Assembly (NCBI GenBank): GCA_963774155.1
Contig: CAVZDW010000010.1
Location: 754,845-818,844, forward strand
Direction: 5' to 3'
Origin: DASSUW01 sp963774155
GTDB lineage: Bacteria; Actinomycetota; Thermoleophilia; Solirubrobacterales; Solirubrobacteraceae
Length of the DNA: 64,000 bases
Made by a program: the position numbers and the translations under genes. Positions 33,681 to 42,870 of this stretch are shown piece by piece (position 1 is the first letter of the stretch; the number at the start of each line of letters is the position of its first letter). Under the pieces are notes generated by a model. That model ran no database searches and was not told where the DNA came from. It was given only the letters and a program-made list of their open reading frames with translations.

Positions 33681-33794
33681 ATGGACCGTCGCCTCGCGCG
33701 CCGCAACCTGCGCACCGCGCTCATCACGTCCATCATCGGGCTGCTGATGTTCGCGCTGACCTTCGTCGCCGCCCTCATGTACGTCGGATCATGA
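33681..33794 (+). CDS. 37-residue single-helix membrane protein
   Basis: Basic N-terminus (MDRRLARRNLRTALITS) followed by one hydrophobic helix to the C-terminus. The stop overlaps the next ATG in an ATGA junction, which strongly supports translation. Its partner resembles oxidase subunit IV, so it is probably another tiny oxidase-associated subunit. No homologue recognised by eye. Confidence 0.65.
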   Translation: MDRRLARRNLRTALITSIIGLLMFALTFVAALMYVGS

Positions 33795-34030
33795 GCGCCC
33801 CGGAGGACTACACGGCTGCGCCGCCGGTGGGCGAGGAGGTCCACATGCCGGCCCCGAGCGCGCTACCGCTCATCAACGCGGCGGCGCTCGCGGTGGCCAT
33901 CGTCTCGATCACCATCTCGTGGTGGATCGTCGGCGCCGCGATGATCCTCTTCCTGGCGACCACGATTCGCTGGATTCGTGACGTTCGGCGTGACATCGCC
34001 GAGCTGCCACTTGAGCATCCGCATCACTAG
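33791..34030 (+). CDS. Cytochrome c oxidase subunit IV-like small membrane protein
   Basis: A 79-residue protein. A polar start (YTAAPPVGEEVHMPAPSALPLINA) leads into two close helices (about 27-45 and 48-60) and a basic/acidic tail. The HMPAPSALPL pattern before the first helix is seen in subunit-IV-type accessory proteins of actinobacterial aa3/caa3 oxidases. It is coupled to the preceding 37-residue gene and diverges from the caa3 operon. Assignment rests on pattern and context. Confidence 0.6.
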   Translation: MSAPEDYTAAPPVGEEVHMPAPSALPLINAAALAVAIVSITISWWIVGAAMILFLATTIRWIRDVRRDIAELPLEHPHH

Positions 34031-34057
34031 CGGAGCGCTCGGCGTAATCTCTCGCGG

Positions 34058-35539
34058 GTGAAGGAGGCTGGGACCAACGTCGCGCCCGGGCTCGCGGCGG
34101 CCTACGCGGAGGCCTTCGCCTCGTTTCTCGCCGACCGCGGGGAGCGGGAGCTGGGTGCCGCCTACGACCTCGGCCGCCAGGCCGTCACCGCCCACCTGAG
34201 CGTCCTCGACCTCGCGGAGGCGCATCACGCCGCGATGCGCGCGGCGCTCGCCGACGGCGCCCGCTCGGCCGACGAGACGCTCCAGGCCGGGGCCGACTTC
34301 CTGCGCGAGAGCCTGTCGATCTTCGAGAGCGTCCACCGCGGCTACCACGAGGTGCAGGAGGTGGCGCGGCTCGAGCACGAGCACGTCGAGCAGCTGCGGG
34401 CGCTGGCCGACGCCTCGGTCGCCCTGAACTCCTCGCTGACCGTCGAGGAGATCCTCCAGCTCACGGCCGACGCGGCGCGCTCGCTGCTCGGCGTCGTGCG
34501 CGCGACGGTGGCCATCTTCGCTCCCGACCCGCGGCTGCGGCCGCTGGCCGCCACGTCGCCCCCGCTGCCCGCCGACGGCACGACCGAGCCGGCGCGGCTC
34601 ACCGTCAGGCTCGTGGCCCGCGGGCGCGAGCTCGGGGTCCTCGAGGTCACCGACGCGCACGCGCGCGGCTTCAGCGCGCGTGACGACACGATCCTCACCC
34701 AGCTCGCGCAGCTCGCCTCGGTGGCGATCTCCAACGCCCAGCTCTACGAGCGCGAGCGGACGATCGCCCAGACCCTGCAGCGCTCGCTCCGCCCGGGCGC
34801 GCTCCCCGACGTCCCCGGCCTGTCGGCCGCCGTGCGCTTCCGCGCCGCAGGCGAGAGCGTCGAGCTGGGCGGCGACTTCTACGACCTCTTCCAGGCCGGC
34901 GGCGGGGCGTGGGCGGCCCTGATCGGCGACGTGCAGGGCAAAGGCCCGGACGCCGCCGCCGTCACCGCGCTCGCCCGCCACACCCTGCGGGCCGGGGCGG
35001 TGTACGAGGCGCGGCCGAGCGGGGTGCTCGCGCTCATGCACCGGGCGCTGGTCGAGCAGCGCAACGACGGGCGCTTCTGCACCGTCGCCCACGCACACCT
35101 GCGGATATCGCCCGGGCGGCTCGAGGTCGAGCTGGCCTGCGGCGGCCATCCGCTGCCGCTCGTCGTCCACGCGGACGGGCGCGTCGAGCCGGTCGGGCGG
35201 CTCGGGACGCTGCTCGGCACGGACATCGAGCCCCAGCTCTACGACGTCACCGTCGAGCTGGGGGAGGGCGACGTGCTCGTGCTCTACACCGACGGCGTCA
35301 CCGAGGTCCGGCGCCGCCGCCGCGAGGTCTTCGGCCTCGCTCAGCTCACCGAGCTCCTGTCCGGCTCCGGTGGGTTGCCGCCGGACGCGGTGGCCGATCG
35401 CGTGGAGCGGGCCGTGGTCGCCGCCTCGGAAGGCCGGCTGCGGGACGACATGGCGATCCTGGCCTTTGGACTCACCCCGAGCGGCGACGGACCTATGCTT
35501 CCGCGCCGAGTCCCTTCGACGGAGGACATTGATGGCTGA
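34058..35539 (+). CDS. RsbU-type PP2C phosphatase with RsbU N-terminal and GAF domains
   Basis: A 493-residue protein. Residues 10-95 are a helical RsbU-type N-terminal domain (the part that binds RsbT in RsbU), 125-235 a GAF-like domain, and 255-480 a SpoIIE-type PP2C phosphatase with GGDFYDLF, GDVQGKGPDAAA and LYTDGVTE metal-binding motifs. It would dephosphorylate an anti-anti-sigma factor when activated. GTG start. Its stop is 8 bp inside the rsbR gene. First gene of the stressosome module. Confidence 0.88.
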   Translation: MKEAGTNVAPGLAAAYAEAFASFLADRGERELGAAYDLGRQAVTAHLSVLDLAEAHHAAMRAALADGARSADETLQAGADFLRESLSIFESVHRGYHEVQEVARLEHEHVEQLRALADASVALNSSLTVEEILQLTADAARSLLGVVRATVAIFAPDPRLRPLAATSPPLPADGTTEPARLTVRLVARGRELGVLEVTDAHARGFSARDDTILTQLAQLASVAISNAQLYERERTIAQTLQRSLRPGALPDVPGLSAAVRFRAAGESVELGGDFYDLFQAGGGAWAALIGDVQGKGPDAAAVTALARHTLRAGAVYEARPSGVLALMHRALVEQRNDGRFCTVAHAHLRISPGRLEVELACGGHPLPLVVHADGRVEPVGRLGTLLGTDIEPQLYDVTVELGEGDVLVLYTDGVTEVRRRRREVFGLAQLTELLSGSGGLPPDAVADRVERAVVAASEGRLRDDMAILAFGLTPSGDGPMLPRRVPSTEDIDG

Positions 35540-36431
35540 ACCCACGGACGCGCCCCGCACCGACGGGCAGCGGGAGACGAATGCCGACCTGCTGACCGAG
35601 CTGGTCGCGCATCTGCGGAACAACCGGACACAGCTGCGGCAGGAGTGGGCCCGGCGGATCGGCGAAGCCCGGTTGCTCACGGCGCTGACCCAGGAGGAGA
35701 TCTTCTCCGAGGCGACGTCCGTCTACGACAACTACGTCGAGGTGCTCGAGACCGGCTCGGTCGAGGCGCTGCAGGACTACGCGCGGAACCTGTCCGAGCG
35801 CATCATCCCCCGCGGCGTGGAGACCGACGAGGTCGTCGGCATCGTGCTCCTCCTGCGCGACGTGCTCGCCCGCTCGCTGTTCCAGAAGTACCAGACCGAC
35901 TTCGACTACCTCAACCAGGTCCTCGACGCCTACGAGCCGGCCGCCAACCGGATCGCCAACACGGTGGCCGTCAACTTCGTGCAGGAGCGCGAGCGCGTCA
36001 TCCGCCAGCAGCAGGAGGCGATCCGCGAGCTCTCGACCCCGGTCCTCCAGGTCCGCGAGCGCCTGCTCATCCTCCCGATCATCGGCGTGCTCGACGGCCA
36101 GCGGGCGCGCCAGCTCACCGAGCAGCTGCTGCGCGGGATCCGGGCCAACCGCGCCCGCGTGGTCGTGATCGACATCACCGGCGTCCCGACGATCGACTCG
36201 ACGGTGGCCAACCACCTCGTGCAGACCGTCGACGCGTCGCGGCTGATGGGCGCGAGCGTGATCATCACCGGCCTCTCGCCGGAGATCGCGCAGACGCTGG
36301 TCACGCTCGGCGTGGAGCTCGGCAAGGTGAACGCGGTCGGCGACCTCCAGGGCGGCATCGAGGAGGCCGAGCGCCTGCTCGGCTACCAGGTGTCCCTGGA
36401 AACGCCCGGGCTCGACTCGGCCTCCGTGTAG
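35532..36431 (+). CDS. rsbR: RsbR-like stressosome protein (sensor domain plus STAS)
   Basis: A 299-residue protein. The N-terminal helical domain (about 15-165) is RsbR_N/RsbR-like; the C-terminal STAS domain (about 175-285) carries VVVIDITGVPTIDSTVANHLV with the phosphorylatable Thr/Ser region. RsbR proteins form the core of the stressosome with RsbS and hold RsbT. GAGGACATTG precedes the ATG. The stop overlaps the rsbS GTG by 1 bp (TAGTG). Confidence 0.88.
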   Translation: MAEPTDAPRTDGQRETNADLLTELVAHLRNNRTQLRQEWARRIGEARLLTALTQEEIFSEATSVYDNYVEVLETGSVEALQDYARNLSERIIPRGVETDEVVGIVLLLRDVLARSLFQKYQTDFDYLNQVLDAYEPAANRIANTVAVNFVQERERVIRQQQEAIRELSTPVLQVRERLLILPIIGVLDGQRARQLTEQLLRGIRANRARVVVIDITGVPTIDSTVANHLVQTVDASRLMGASVIITGLSPEIAQTLVTLGVELGKVNAVGDLQGGIEEAERLLGYQVSLETPGLDSASV

Positions 36432-36805
36432 TGGCCGTCCCGATCCTCAAGCAGGGGCCGTTCCTCATCGCCACGATCCAGGCGGCGTTGACCGATACGG
36501 ACGTGCTCCAGCTCCGGGACGACGTGATGGCGCAGGTGACCCGCCATCGCTCGCGCGGGATCATCGTCGACGTCACCGCCCTGGACGTGATGGACTCGTT
36601 CGTCTCGCGCTCGCTCCAGGGCATCTCGCGCATGACGCGCCTGCGCGGCGCCGACACCGTCATCGTCGGCATCCAGCCCGAGGTCGCCTTCGCGATGGTC
36701 CAGCTCGGGATGTCGTTCGAGGACGTGCTGACCGCCCTCGACCTCGAGGAGGGGCTCGCGCTGCTGCAGCGGCCCCGGAAGGAGACCGGCGACGGTGGCG
36801 GCTGA
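36431..36805 (+). CDS. rsbS: RsbS-like STAS protein
   Basis: A 124-residue single STAS domain starting PILKQGPFLIATIQAALTD, with IIVDVTALDVMDSFVSRSL; the Ser of DSF is the usual RsbT phosphorylation site. Scaffold of the stressosome. GTG start overlapping the rsbR stop; 11 bp overlap with rsbT. Confidence 0.9.
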   Translation: MAVPILKQGPFLIATIQAALTDTDVLQLRDDVMAQVTRHRSRGIIVDVTALDVMDSFVSRSLQGISRMTRLRGADTVIVGIQPEVAFAMVQLGMSFEDVLTALDLEEGLALLQRPRKETGDGGG

Positions 36806-37226
36806 GCCGCACGAGTCGGTGATCCCGATCGAATCGGACGCCGACGTTGTGCTCGCGCGTCAGCGCGCCCGCGAGATGTCCGCGGCGCTCGAGCTCACCA
36901 GCACCGACCAGACGCTGCTCGCCACCGCGATCTCCGAGGTGGCGCGCAACATCACGACGTACGCCGTGCGGGGCGAGGTGATCCTCTCGATGATCCGCGA
37001 CGCCGCCGGGCGGCGGGGGATCCAGGTCATCGCGCGCGACGACGGGCCCGGGATCGAGAACCTCGAGCTCGCGCTCCAGGACGGCTACACGAGCGGTGGC
37101 GGTCTCGGCCTCGGGCTCCCGGGGGCACGGCGGCTCGTCCATGAGTTCGACATCGAGACGACACCCGGCCAGGGCACGAAGGTCACGCTCGTGATGTGGG
37201 AACGGGAGAGCGCTCGGGCGGCATGA
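36795..37226 (+). CDS. rsbT: RsbT-like serine kinase
   Basis: A 143-residue GHKL-type ATPase/kinase. N-box ISEVARNITTYA, G1 box DDGPGIEN, and G2 box GLGLGLPGARRLVHEF. RsbT phosphorylates RsbR and RsbS, then leaves the complex to activate an RsbU-type phosphatase, here probably the one encoded at 34058. Stop overlaps the rsbX ATG (ATGA). Confidence 0.92.
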   Translation: MAAEPHESVIPIESDADVVLARQRAREMSAALELTSTDQTLLATAISEVARNITTYAVRGEVILSMIRDAAGRRGIQVIARDDGPGIENLELALQDGYTSGGGLGLGLPGARRLVHEFDIETTPGQGTKVTLVMWERESARAA

Positions 37227-37844
37227 GCGACGCGTGGCCGCTGGTGCTCGAGCGCGGCGTGGCGGGGCTGGCGCACGAAGGGGAGGGTCGCTCCGGCGAC
37301 CTCGCCGTCTTCGCGCCGTCCTCGCACGGCGGCCTGGTCGCGTGCATCGACGGGCTCGGCCACGGCGACGCCGCGGCCGACGCGGCCGAGCTGGCCGCCG
37401 AGATCCTGCGCACGTTCGTCGAGCACCCGCCGCAGCTGCTGCTGCAGCGCTGCCACGAGGAGCTGCGGCAGACGCGCGGCGCGGTGATGACCCTCGCGTG
37501 GTTCGACCTCGACGCGCGGACCATGGCCTGGACCGGCGTCGGCAACGTCGAGGCGCGCTTCGTGCGGGCCGCCGGCGGGGCACGACGCGCGCCACGACTC
37601 GCCGGTCGTCCTCGGCGGCGTCGTGGGCTACAACCTGCCGCAGGTGCGGGTGAGCACGCAGCCGTTGGAGCCGGGCGACGCGGTCGCCTTCGCGACCGAC
37701 GGGGTGACCGCCGACTTCTCCGAGTCGCTGGCCCCTGGAGTCGCCGCGCAGGAGCTCGCGGACCGCGTGCTGGAGCGCCACGGCAAGGGCACCGACGATG
37801 CTCTGGCCGTCGTCGTGCGGTATCTCGGTCCGCCCGCCCGCTAG
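37223..37844 (+). CDS. rsbX: RsbX-like PP2C phosphatase, interrupted by one-base frameshift
   Basis: Two frames join into a PP2C-type phosphatase of about 206 residues. The first part has GDLAVFAPSSHGGLVACIDGLGHGD, the metal-binding motif. The extra base lies in the G run at 37577-37580. The second frame continues VVGYNLPQVRVS and AFATDGVTADFSE. RsbX resets the stressosome by dephosphorylating RsbR and RsbS. Start and operon spacing are intact, so a read error is likely. Confidence 0.85.
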
Positions 37845-37959
37845 TGCTGGCCGCACCCCGTGACGGCGGTTGAAGGCTTCCTAGGACGGAAAATCCCGCA
37901 CCGTCAGACGCCTGCGACCGCGAATGTCGGGCGGTCGTCCCGCTGGGACGCTGCGCCCC

Positions 37960-40176
37960 ATGAACTCACGGAACCTCGCCGCCCGCGCCGGCAGATGGAG
38001 CGCGCAACATCGAAAGGCAGCCATTTTCGGCTGGATCCTCTTCGTCGTGCTCGCCACCATGGCGGGCTCCCAGATCGGCCAGAAGGAGCTTCCCACGGCC
38101 GAGATGGGCAACGGAGAGTCGAAGCAGTCCATGGTGCTCATGGAGAAGGCCGACTTCCCCGAGACCGTCGGCGAGCAGGTCCTCATCCAGGGCAAGGGCG
38201 ACGTCAAGTCGTCGGATCCTGAGGTCACCGCCGCCGTCAAGGACGTGGTGCAGCGCCTGGAGCGGATCGACGGTGTCACCGACATCGAGAGCCCGCTCAA
38301 CAAGGCCGATCAGGCCAACACCGTCTCCAAGGACGGCCGCTCGGTCGTCGTGAACTTCACGCTCCCCGGCGAGTTCGACGACGCGGCGCAGCTCGAGAAG
38401 GTCGCCGAGGCGCCCGTCGCGGCCGTCGCCGCGGTCCAGAAGTCTCATCCCGAGGTTCGCGTCGAGGAGTACGGCGCAGCGTCCGAGCAGAAGGCGCTCG
38501 GCAAGCAGGAGGCGGCCGACGAGGCTCGCTCGATGCAGTTCTCCTTCGGCGGCACCCTGATCATCCTGCTGCTCGCCTTCGGCGCCATGATCGCCGCCGG
38601 CGTGCCGCTGCTCCTCGGCCTCACCTCGGTGGGCGCCACCATCGGCCTGCTCGGCCCGGTCAGCCAGCTCTCCGGCCTTCATCCCGCCGTCGCCCAGGTC
38701 GTGATGCTCGTCGGGCTCGCCGTCGGCGTCGACTACGCGATGTTCTACCTCCGGCGGATGTTGGAGGAGCAGGACAACGGCCGCTCCTCGGAGGACGCCC
38801 TCCAGGTCGCCTCCGCCACCTCAGGTCGCGCGGTGCTCATCTCCGGCCTGACCGTCATGGCCGCGATGGGCGGCATGTTCTTCTCGGGCAACCCGATCTT
38901 CGTGTCCTTCGGCATCGGCACGATCCTCGTGGTGGGCGTGGCCATCATCGGCTCGCTGACCTTCCTGCCCGCGATGCTTTCCTACCTCGGCCAGAAGGGC
39001 TGGCTCGAGAAGGGCCGCGTTCCCTACATCGCCAAGCGCCGTCACCGCAACAAGGGCGAGTCCCGCGTGTGGAGCGCCATCCTCGACCGCGTCCTGCAGC
39101 GCCCGCTCGTCTCGGCCATCCTGGCCGGCGGCCTGCTCATCGCCCTGACGATCCCGGCGCTGAGCATGACCCTCAAGGACCCCGGCAACGAGAGCATCTC
39201 GCGCGACCAGCCGATCATGCAGACGCTCGACCGCATCGACGCCGCGTTCCCGGGCGGCAGCGTCGCGGCGACCGTGGTCGTCGCCGCTGACGACGTCACG
39301 ACGCCCGAGGTCGAGGCCGGCATCGCCGACCTCCAGGATCAGGCGATCGCGTCGGGCAAGCTGCACGAGCCCACGTCGGTCGAGATCAGCCCGGACAAGA
39401 CCACCGCGCTCGTCAACATCGCGGTCGACGGCAACGGCAACGACGCCGCCTCCCAGGCCTCCCTGGCGACCCTGCGCGAGGACGTCGTCCCCGCCACGGT
39501 CGGCAGGGTCGCCGGCACCGAGGTCGCAGTGGGCGGCGAGACCGCCTTCTCGAAGGACTTCCTCGACACGATGAAGTCCCACCTGCCGATCGTGTTCGGC
39601 TTCGTGCTCAGCCTGGCCTTCATCCTCCTGCTGGTCACGTTCCGCTCGATCGTGGTGCCGATCAAGGCGATCATCCTCAACCTGCTGTCGGTCGGCGCGG
39701 CCTACGGCATCCTGAAGCTCGTCTTCCAGGACGGGCACGGTGAGAAGCTGCTCGGGTTCGAATCGGTCGGCGGCGTCGCCTCCTGGCTCCCGCTCTTCCT
39801 CTTCGTGATCCTGTTCGGCCTCTCGATGGACTACCACGTGTTCGTCCTGAGCCGGGTCCGCGAGGCGGTCGACCGCGGGATGTCCACGGACAAGGCCGTC
39901 GCCCACGGCATCAAGAGCACGGCCGGCATCATCACCAGCGCCGCGGCCGTCATGGTCATCACGTTCGCCGGCTTCGCCACGGGCTCCGACCAGACCATGA
40001 AGCAGATGGGTGTCGGCCTCGCCGCCGCCATCCTCATCGACGCCACGATCGTCCGGGCGGTCCTCCTGCCCGCCACGATGAAGCTCCTCGGCAGCCGCAA
40101 CTGGTACCTGCCGAAGCGCCTCAACTGGCTGCCCAAGTTCGAGCACGAGCCGGAGGTCGCCCCGGCCGCCGCCTAA
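37960..40176 (+). CDS. MMPL-family RND transporter
   Basis: A 738-residue membrane protein with the MMPL layout: one N-terminal helix (about 25-42), a periplasmic domain, five helices (200-340), a second helix and periplasmic domain (390-530), and five more helices (550-715). SGLTVMAAMGGMFFSGNP and the GVDYAMFYLRRM and LSMDYHVFVLSRVREA motifs carry the proton-relay Asp-Tyr pairs. Such proteins export lipids, glycolipids or toxic compounds. Start at ATG 37960 gives a normal N-terminus; an ATG 36 bp upstream is possible. A strong hairpin follows. Confidence 0.9.
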   Translation: MNSRNLAARAGRWSAQHRKAAIFGWILFVVLATMAGSQIGQKELPTAEMGNGESKQSMVLMEKADFPETVGEQVLIQGKGDVKSSDPEVTAAVKDVVQRLERIDGVTDIESPLNKADQANTVSKDGRSVVVNFTLPGEFDDAAQLEKVAEAPVAAVAAVQKSHPEVRVEEYGAASEQKALGKQEAADEARSMQFSFGGTLIILLLAFGAMIAAGVPLLLGLTSVGATIGLLGPVSQLSGLHPAVAQVVMLVGLAVGVDYAMFYLRRMLEEQDNGRSSEDALQVASATSGRAVLISGLTVMAAMGGMFFSGNPIFVSFGIGTILVVGVAIIGSLTFLPAMLSYLGQKGWLEKGRVPYIAKRRHRNKGESRVWSAILDRVLQRPLVSAILAGGLLIALTIPALSMTLKDPGNESISRDQPIMQTLDRIDAAFPGGSVAATVVVAADDVTTPEVEAGIADLQDQAIASGKLHEPTSVEISPDKTTALVNIAVDGNGNDAASQASLATLREDVVPATVGRVAGTEVAVGGETAFSKDFLDTMKSHLPIVFGFVLSLAFILLLVTFRSIVVPIKAIILNLLSVGAAYGILKLVFQDGHGEKLLGFESVGGVASWLPLFLFVILFGLSMDYHVFVLSRVREAVDRGMSTDKAVAHGIKSTAGIITSAAAVMVITFAGFATGSDQTMKQMGVGLAAAILIDATIVRAVLLPATMKLLGSRNWYLPKRLNWLPKFEHEPEVAPAAA

Positions 40177-40204
40177 GCCCTCACAACCCCATAGCGAAGC
40201 GCCC

Positions 40205-40231
40205 GGGCCGCGAGGATTCTCCTCGCGGCCC
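40205..40231. terminator. Bidirectional hairpin terminator between convergent genes
   Basis: Twelve-base perfect arms GGGCCGCGAGGA and TCCTCGCGGCCC with a TTC loop. It lies 28 bp after the MMPL stop and 44 bp from the ctaB 3' end. The T tract is poor (CTTGG), as usual at this G+C. Confidence 0.75.
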
Positions 40232-40275
40232 TTGGCGTTGGGTGGGCCCTACCCAGCGCAGTTGAAGTTCGCGCT

Positions 40276-41184
40276 CTAGCCGAGCAGGCGTGCGTCGAGC
40301 ACCATGGCGCCGAACAGCACGGCGAGGTACGCGAGCGAGAACAGGTAGGTCCGGAGGGCGGACCGGCGGTCGGCGCGGCGCTGGAGCCGGATCGAGAGCA
40401 CGAGGAAGGCGCCGCCCAGCACGACCGCGAACGTCGCGTAGATCGCGCCGAAGAACCCGAAGGCGACGGGCAGCAGCGTCAACACCACGAGCAGGCACGT
40501 GTAGAGCACGATCTGGCGGCGCGTCTCGGCCTCGCCGTGGACCACCGGCATCATCGGCACGCCCACCCGGGCGTACTCGTCCTTCATGAGCAGCGACAGC
40601 GCCCAGAAGTGCGGCGGGGTCCAGTAGAAGATGATCGCGAAGAGGTAGAGCGCGGCGGGCTCGAGGCCGCCCGTGACCGCCGCCCAGCCGACCAGCGGCG
40701 GCACGGCTCCGGCGGCGCCGCCGATCACGATGTTCTGCGGCGTCGAGCGCTTGAGCCACATCGTGTAGACGAAGACGTAGCCGAGGAAGCCGCTGAGCGA
40801 CAGGACGGCCGACAGCAGGTTCACGGTCGTGGCCAGCAGCAGGAAGGACAGCGCGGCGAGCACGAGCCCGTAGATCAGCGCCGCCCGCGGCGAGATGCGG
40901 CCCGCCGGCACCGGCCGCGTCGCGGTGCGAGCCATCTGGGCGTCGATGTCGCGGTCCCAGTAGTGGTTGACCGCGCCCGCCCCGCCCGCCGACAGCGAGC
41001 CGCCGAGCACGGTCAGCGCGACGAGCGACGCCGACGGGTCGCCGGCCACGTACATGGTGGTCACCGTCGTCAGGAGCAGCAGGAGCTGCACCCGGGGCTT
41101 GGTCAGCGTGACGTAGTCGGCCAGGACCTGGCGGACGCCGCCGAGCGCGAGCGCGTCAGCCGTGGTCGCGCGCGACGCCTCCAT
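40276..41184 (-). CDS. ctaB: Protoheme IX farnesyltransferase (heme O synthase)
   Basis: A 302-residue UbiA-family membrane enzyme with nine helices that farnesylates heme b to heme o, the precursor of heme a. Motifs LTKPRVQLLLLLTT, NHYWDRDIDAQMARTATRPVP (Asp-rich NxxxDxxxD) and TPPHFWALSLLMKDEYARVGVPMMP are diagnostic. The ATG immediately follows the ctaD stop, with no gap. Confidence 0.96.
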   Translation of the reverse strand: MEASRATTADALALGGVRQVLADYVTLTKPRVQLLLLLTTVTTMYVAGDPSASLVALTVLGGSLSAGGAGAVNHYWDRDIDAQMARTATRPVPAGRISPRAALIYGLVLAALSFLLLATTVNLLSAVLSLSGFLGYVFVYTMWLKRSTPQNIVIGGAAGAVPPLVGWAAVTGGLEPAALYLFAIIFYWTPPHFWALSLLMKDEYARVGVPMMPVVHGEAETRRQIVLYTCLLVVLTLLPVAFGFFGAIYATFAVVLGGAFLVLSIRLQRRADRRSALRTYLFSLAYLAVLFGAMVLDARLLG

Positions 41185-42870
41185 CTAGGCGTTCACCATC
41201 GGCTTGCCGGCCTCGAAGCGCTGAGGCACGCCCGTCTGGCGCTCGATCTGGCGCCGGATGTCCTTCATCGGCTCCACCGAGCGCACGCGCGGGATGACGT
41301 CGAAGTTGTTCTCCGGAGGCGGCGACGTCGTGAACCACTCGAGCGTGTTCGCCTTCCACGGATCGGGACCGGCGATCGCGCCGTTCTTGAGCGAGCGCAC
41401 GACGTTGATGATCGTCAGCAGGATGCTGAGGGCCAGCGTGAACGCGCCGATCGTGGAGATCAGGTTCATGAGCTCCCAGCCCGCGCCCTCGCCGTACTCG
41501 TAGATGCGGCGCGGCATGCCGTCCAGGCCCGCCGAGTGCTGGATGAGGAACGTCAGGTGGAAGCCGACGAAGAAGAGGACGAAGGAGACCTTCCCGAGGC
41601 CCTCCGACATCATCCGCCCGGTCATCTTCGGGAACCAGTAGTAGAGCGCGCCCACCATCGCGAAGGCCGAGGCGCCGAACGCCGTGTAGTGGAAGTGCGC
41701 GACCACGAAGTACGTGTCGTGGAGCTGCCAGTCGACCGGGAAGACGGCCAGGAAGATGCCGGTGATCCCGCCCATGAGGAACGTGGCGATGCCGCCCACG
41801 CAGAAGAGCAGCGGCACCCGCCATTCCACGGTCCCTCGCCACAGCGTGGCGACCCAGTTGAAGATCTTGACGCCGGTCGGCACCGCGATCAGGAAGCTCG
41901 AGAGCATGAAGAACGCGAGGACGACCGTGCTCATCGGCGTGGTGAACATGTGGTGCGCCCACACGAGCAGGCCGAGGAACGCGATGCCGGCCGTGGCCGC
42001 GGCGATCGCCTTGTAGCCGAAGATCGGCTTGCGCGCGAAGACCGGCAGGACCTCCGAGAAGACCCCGAACGCCGGCAGCACGAGGATGTAGACCTCGGGG
42101 TGGCCGAAGAACCAGAACAGGTGCTGCCAGAGCAGCGCCGAGCCGCCCTCGCTCGGGTTGAAGAAGCTCGTCCCGAAGTTGCGGTCCAGCAGGAGCATCG
42201 TGACCGTGGCGGCCAGCGACGTGAGCGCCAGGACGATCAGGTACGCGTAGATGAGGATCGTCCACACGAACAACGGCATGCGGCCCCAGCCCATGCCGGG
42301 CGCGCGCATGTTGTGGATCGTGGCGATGAAGTTGATCGCGCCGAGGATCGACGCCAGGCCGGTGAGGTGGACCATGTAGATCCACGCCTCCTGGCCGTTG
42401 GATGGCGTGAACTCCTTGAGCGAGAGCGGCACATAGGAGGTCCAGCCGGCCTCCGGCGGCGTGAAGAAGAGCGAGCCGTAGAGCGCGAGGCCGCCGAACA
42501 GGAACATCCAGTACGACCAGGCGTTCAGGCGCGGGAACGCGACGTCGCGCGCCCCGATCATCAGCGGCAGGAAGTAGTTCGCGAAGCCCGCCCACACCGG
42601 CACGACGACGAGGAAGATCATCGTCGTCCCGTGCAGGGTCATGATCTCGTTGTATTTCTCGGGGGTCAGGAACGTGTTGTCCGGCGTCCCGAGCTGGATG
42701 CGCATCAGCAGCGCCTCGACGCCGCCGATGACGAAGAACACGAGGACCGTCGCGAGGTAGAGGATCCCGATCTTCTTGTGGTCGGTCGTCGTCAGCCACG
42801 AGACCCAGCCGCGCCGGGGCCGGTCGACCTCGTGGGCGATGATCTGCGGGCGGGCCGGGATGGCGGCCAT
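41185..42870 (-). CDS. ctaD: Cytochrome c oxidase subunit I, A1 type
   Basis: A 561-residue second subunit I. Low-spin heme His80 in MTLHGTTMIF, CuB His257 and the proton-gating Glu259 in GHPEVYILVLPAFG, Tyr261, K-channel VPTGVKIFNWVATLW, heme ligands in HDTYFVVAHFHYTAFG. The glutamate makes this A1 type, unlike the copy at 30012. Directly adjacent to ctaC and ctaB. No ctaE is found in this cluster. Confidence 0.96.
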   Translation of the reverse strand: MAAIPARPQIIAHEVDRPRRGWVSWLTTTDHKKIGILYLATVLVFFVIGGVEALLMRIQLGTPDNTFLTPEKYNEIMTLHGTTMIFLVVVPVWAGFANYFLPLMIGARDVAFPRLNAWSYWMFLFGGLALYGSLFFTPPEAGWTSYVPLSLKEFTPSNGQEAWIYMVHLTGLASILGAINFIATIHNMRAPGMGWGRMPLFVWTILIYAYLIVLALTSLAATVTMLLLDRNFGTSFFNPSEGGSALLWQHLFWFFGHPEVYILVLPAFGVFSEVLPVFARKPIFGYKAIAAATAGIAFLGLLVWAHHMFTTPMSTVVLAFFMLSSFLIAVPTGVKIFNWVATLWRGTVEWRVPLLFCVGGIATFLMGGITGIFLAVFPVDWQLHDTYFVVAHFHYTAFGASAFAMVGALYYWFPKMTGRMMSEGLGKVSFVLFFVGFHLTFLIQHSAGLDGMPRRIYEYGEGAGWELMNLISTIGAFTLALSILLTIINVVRSLKNGAIAGPDPWKANTLEWFTTSPPPENNFDVIPRVRSVEPMKDIRRQIERQTGVPQRFEAGKPMVNA

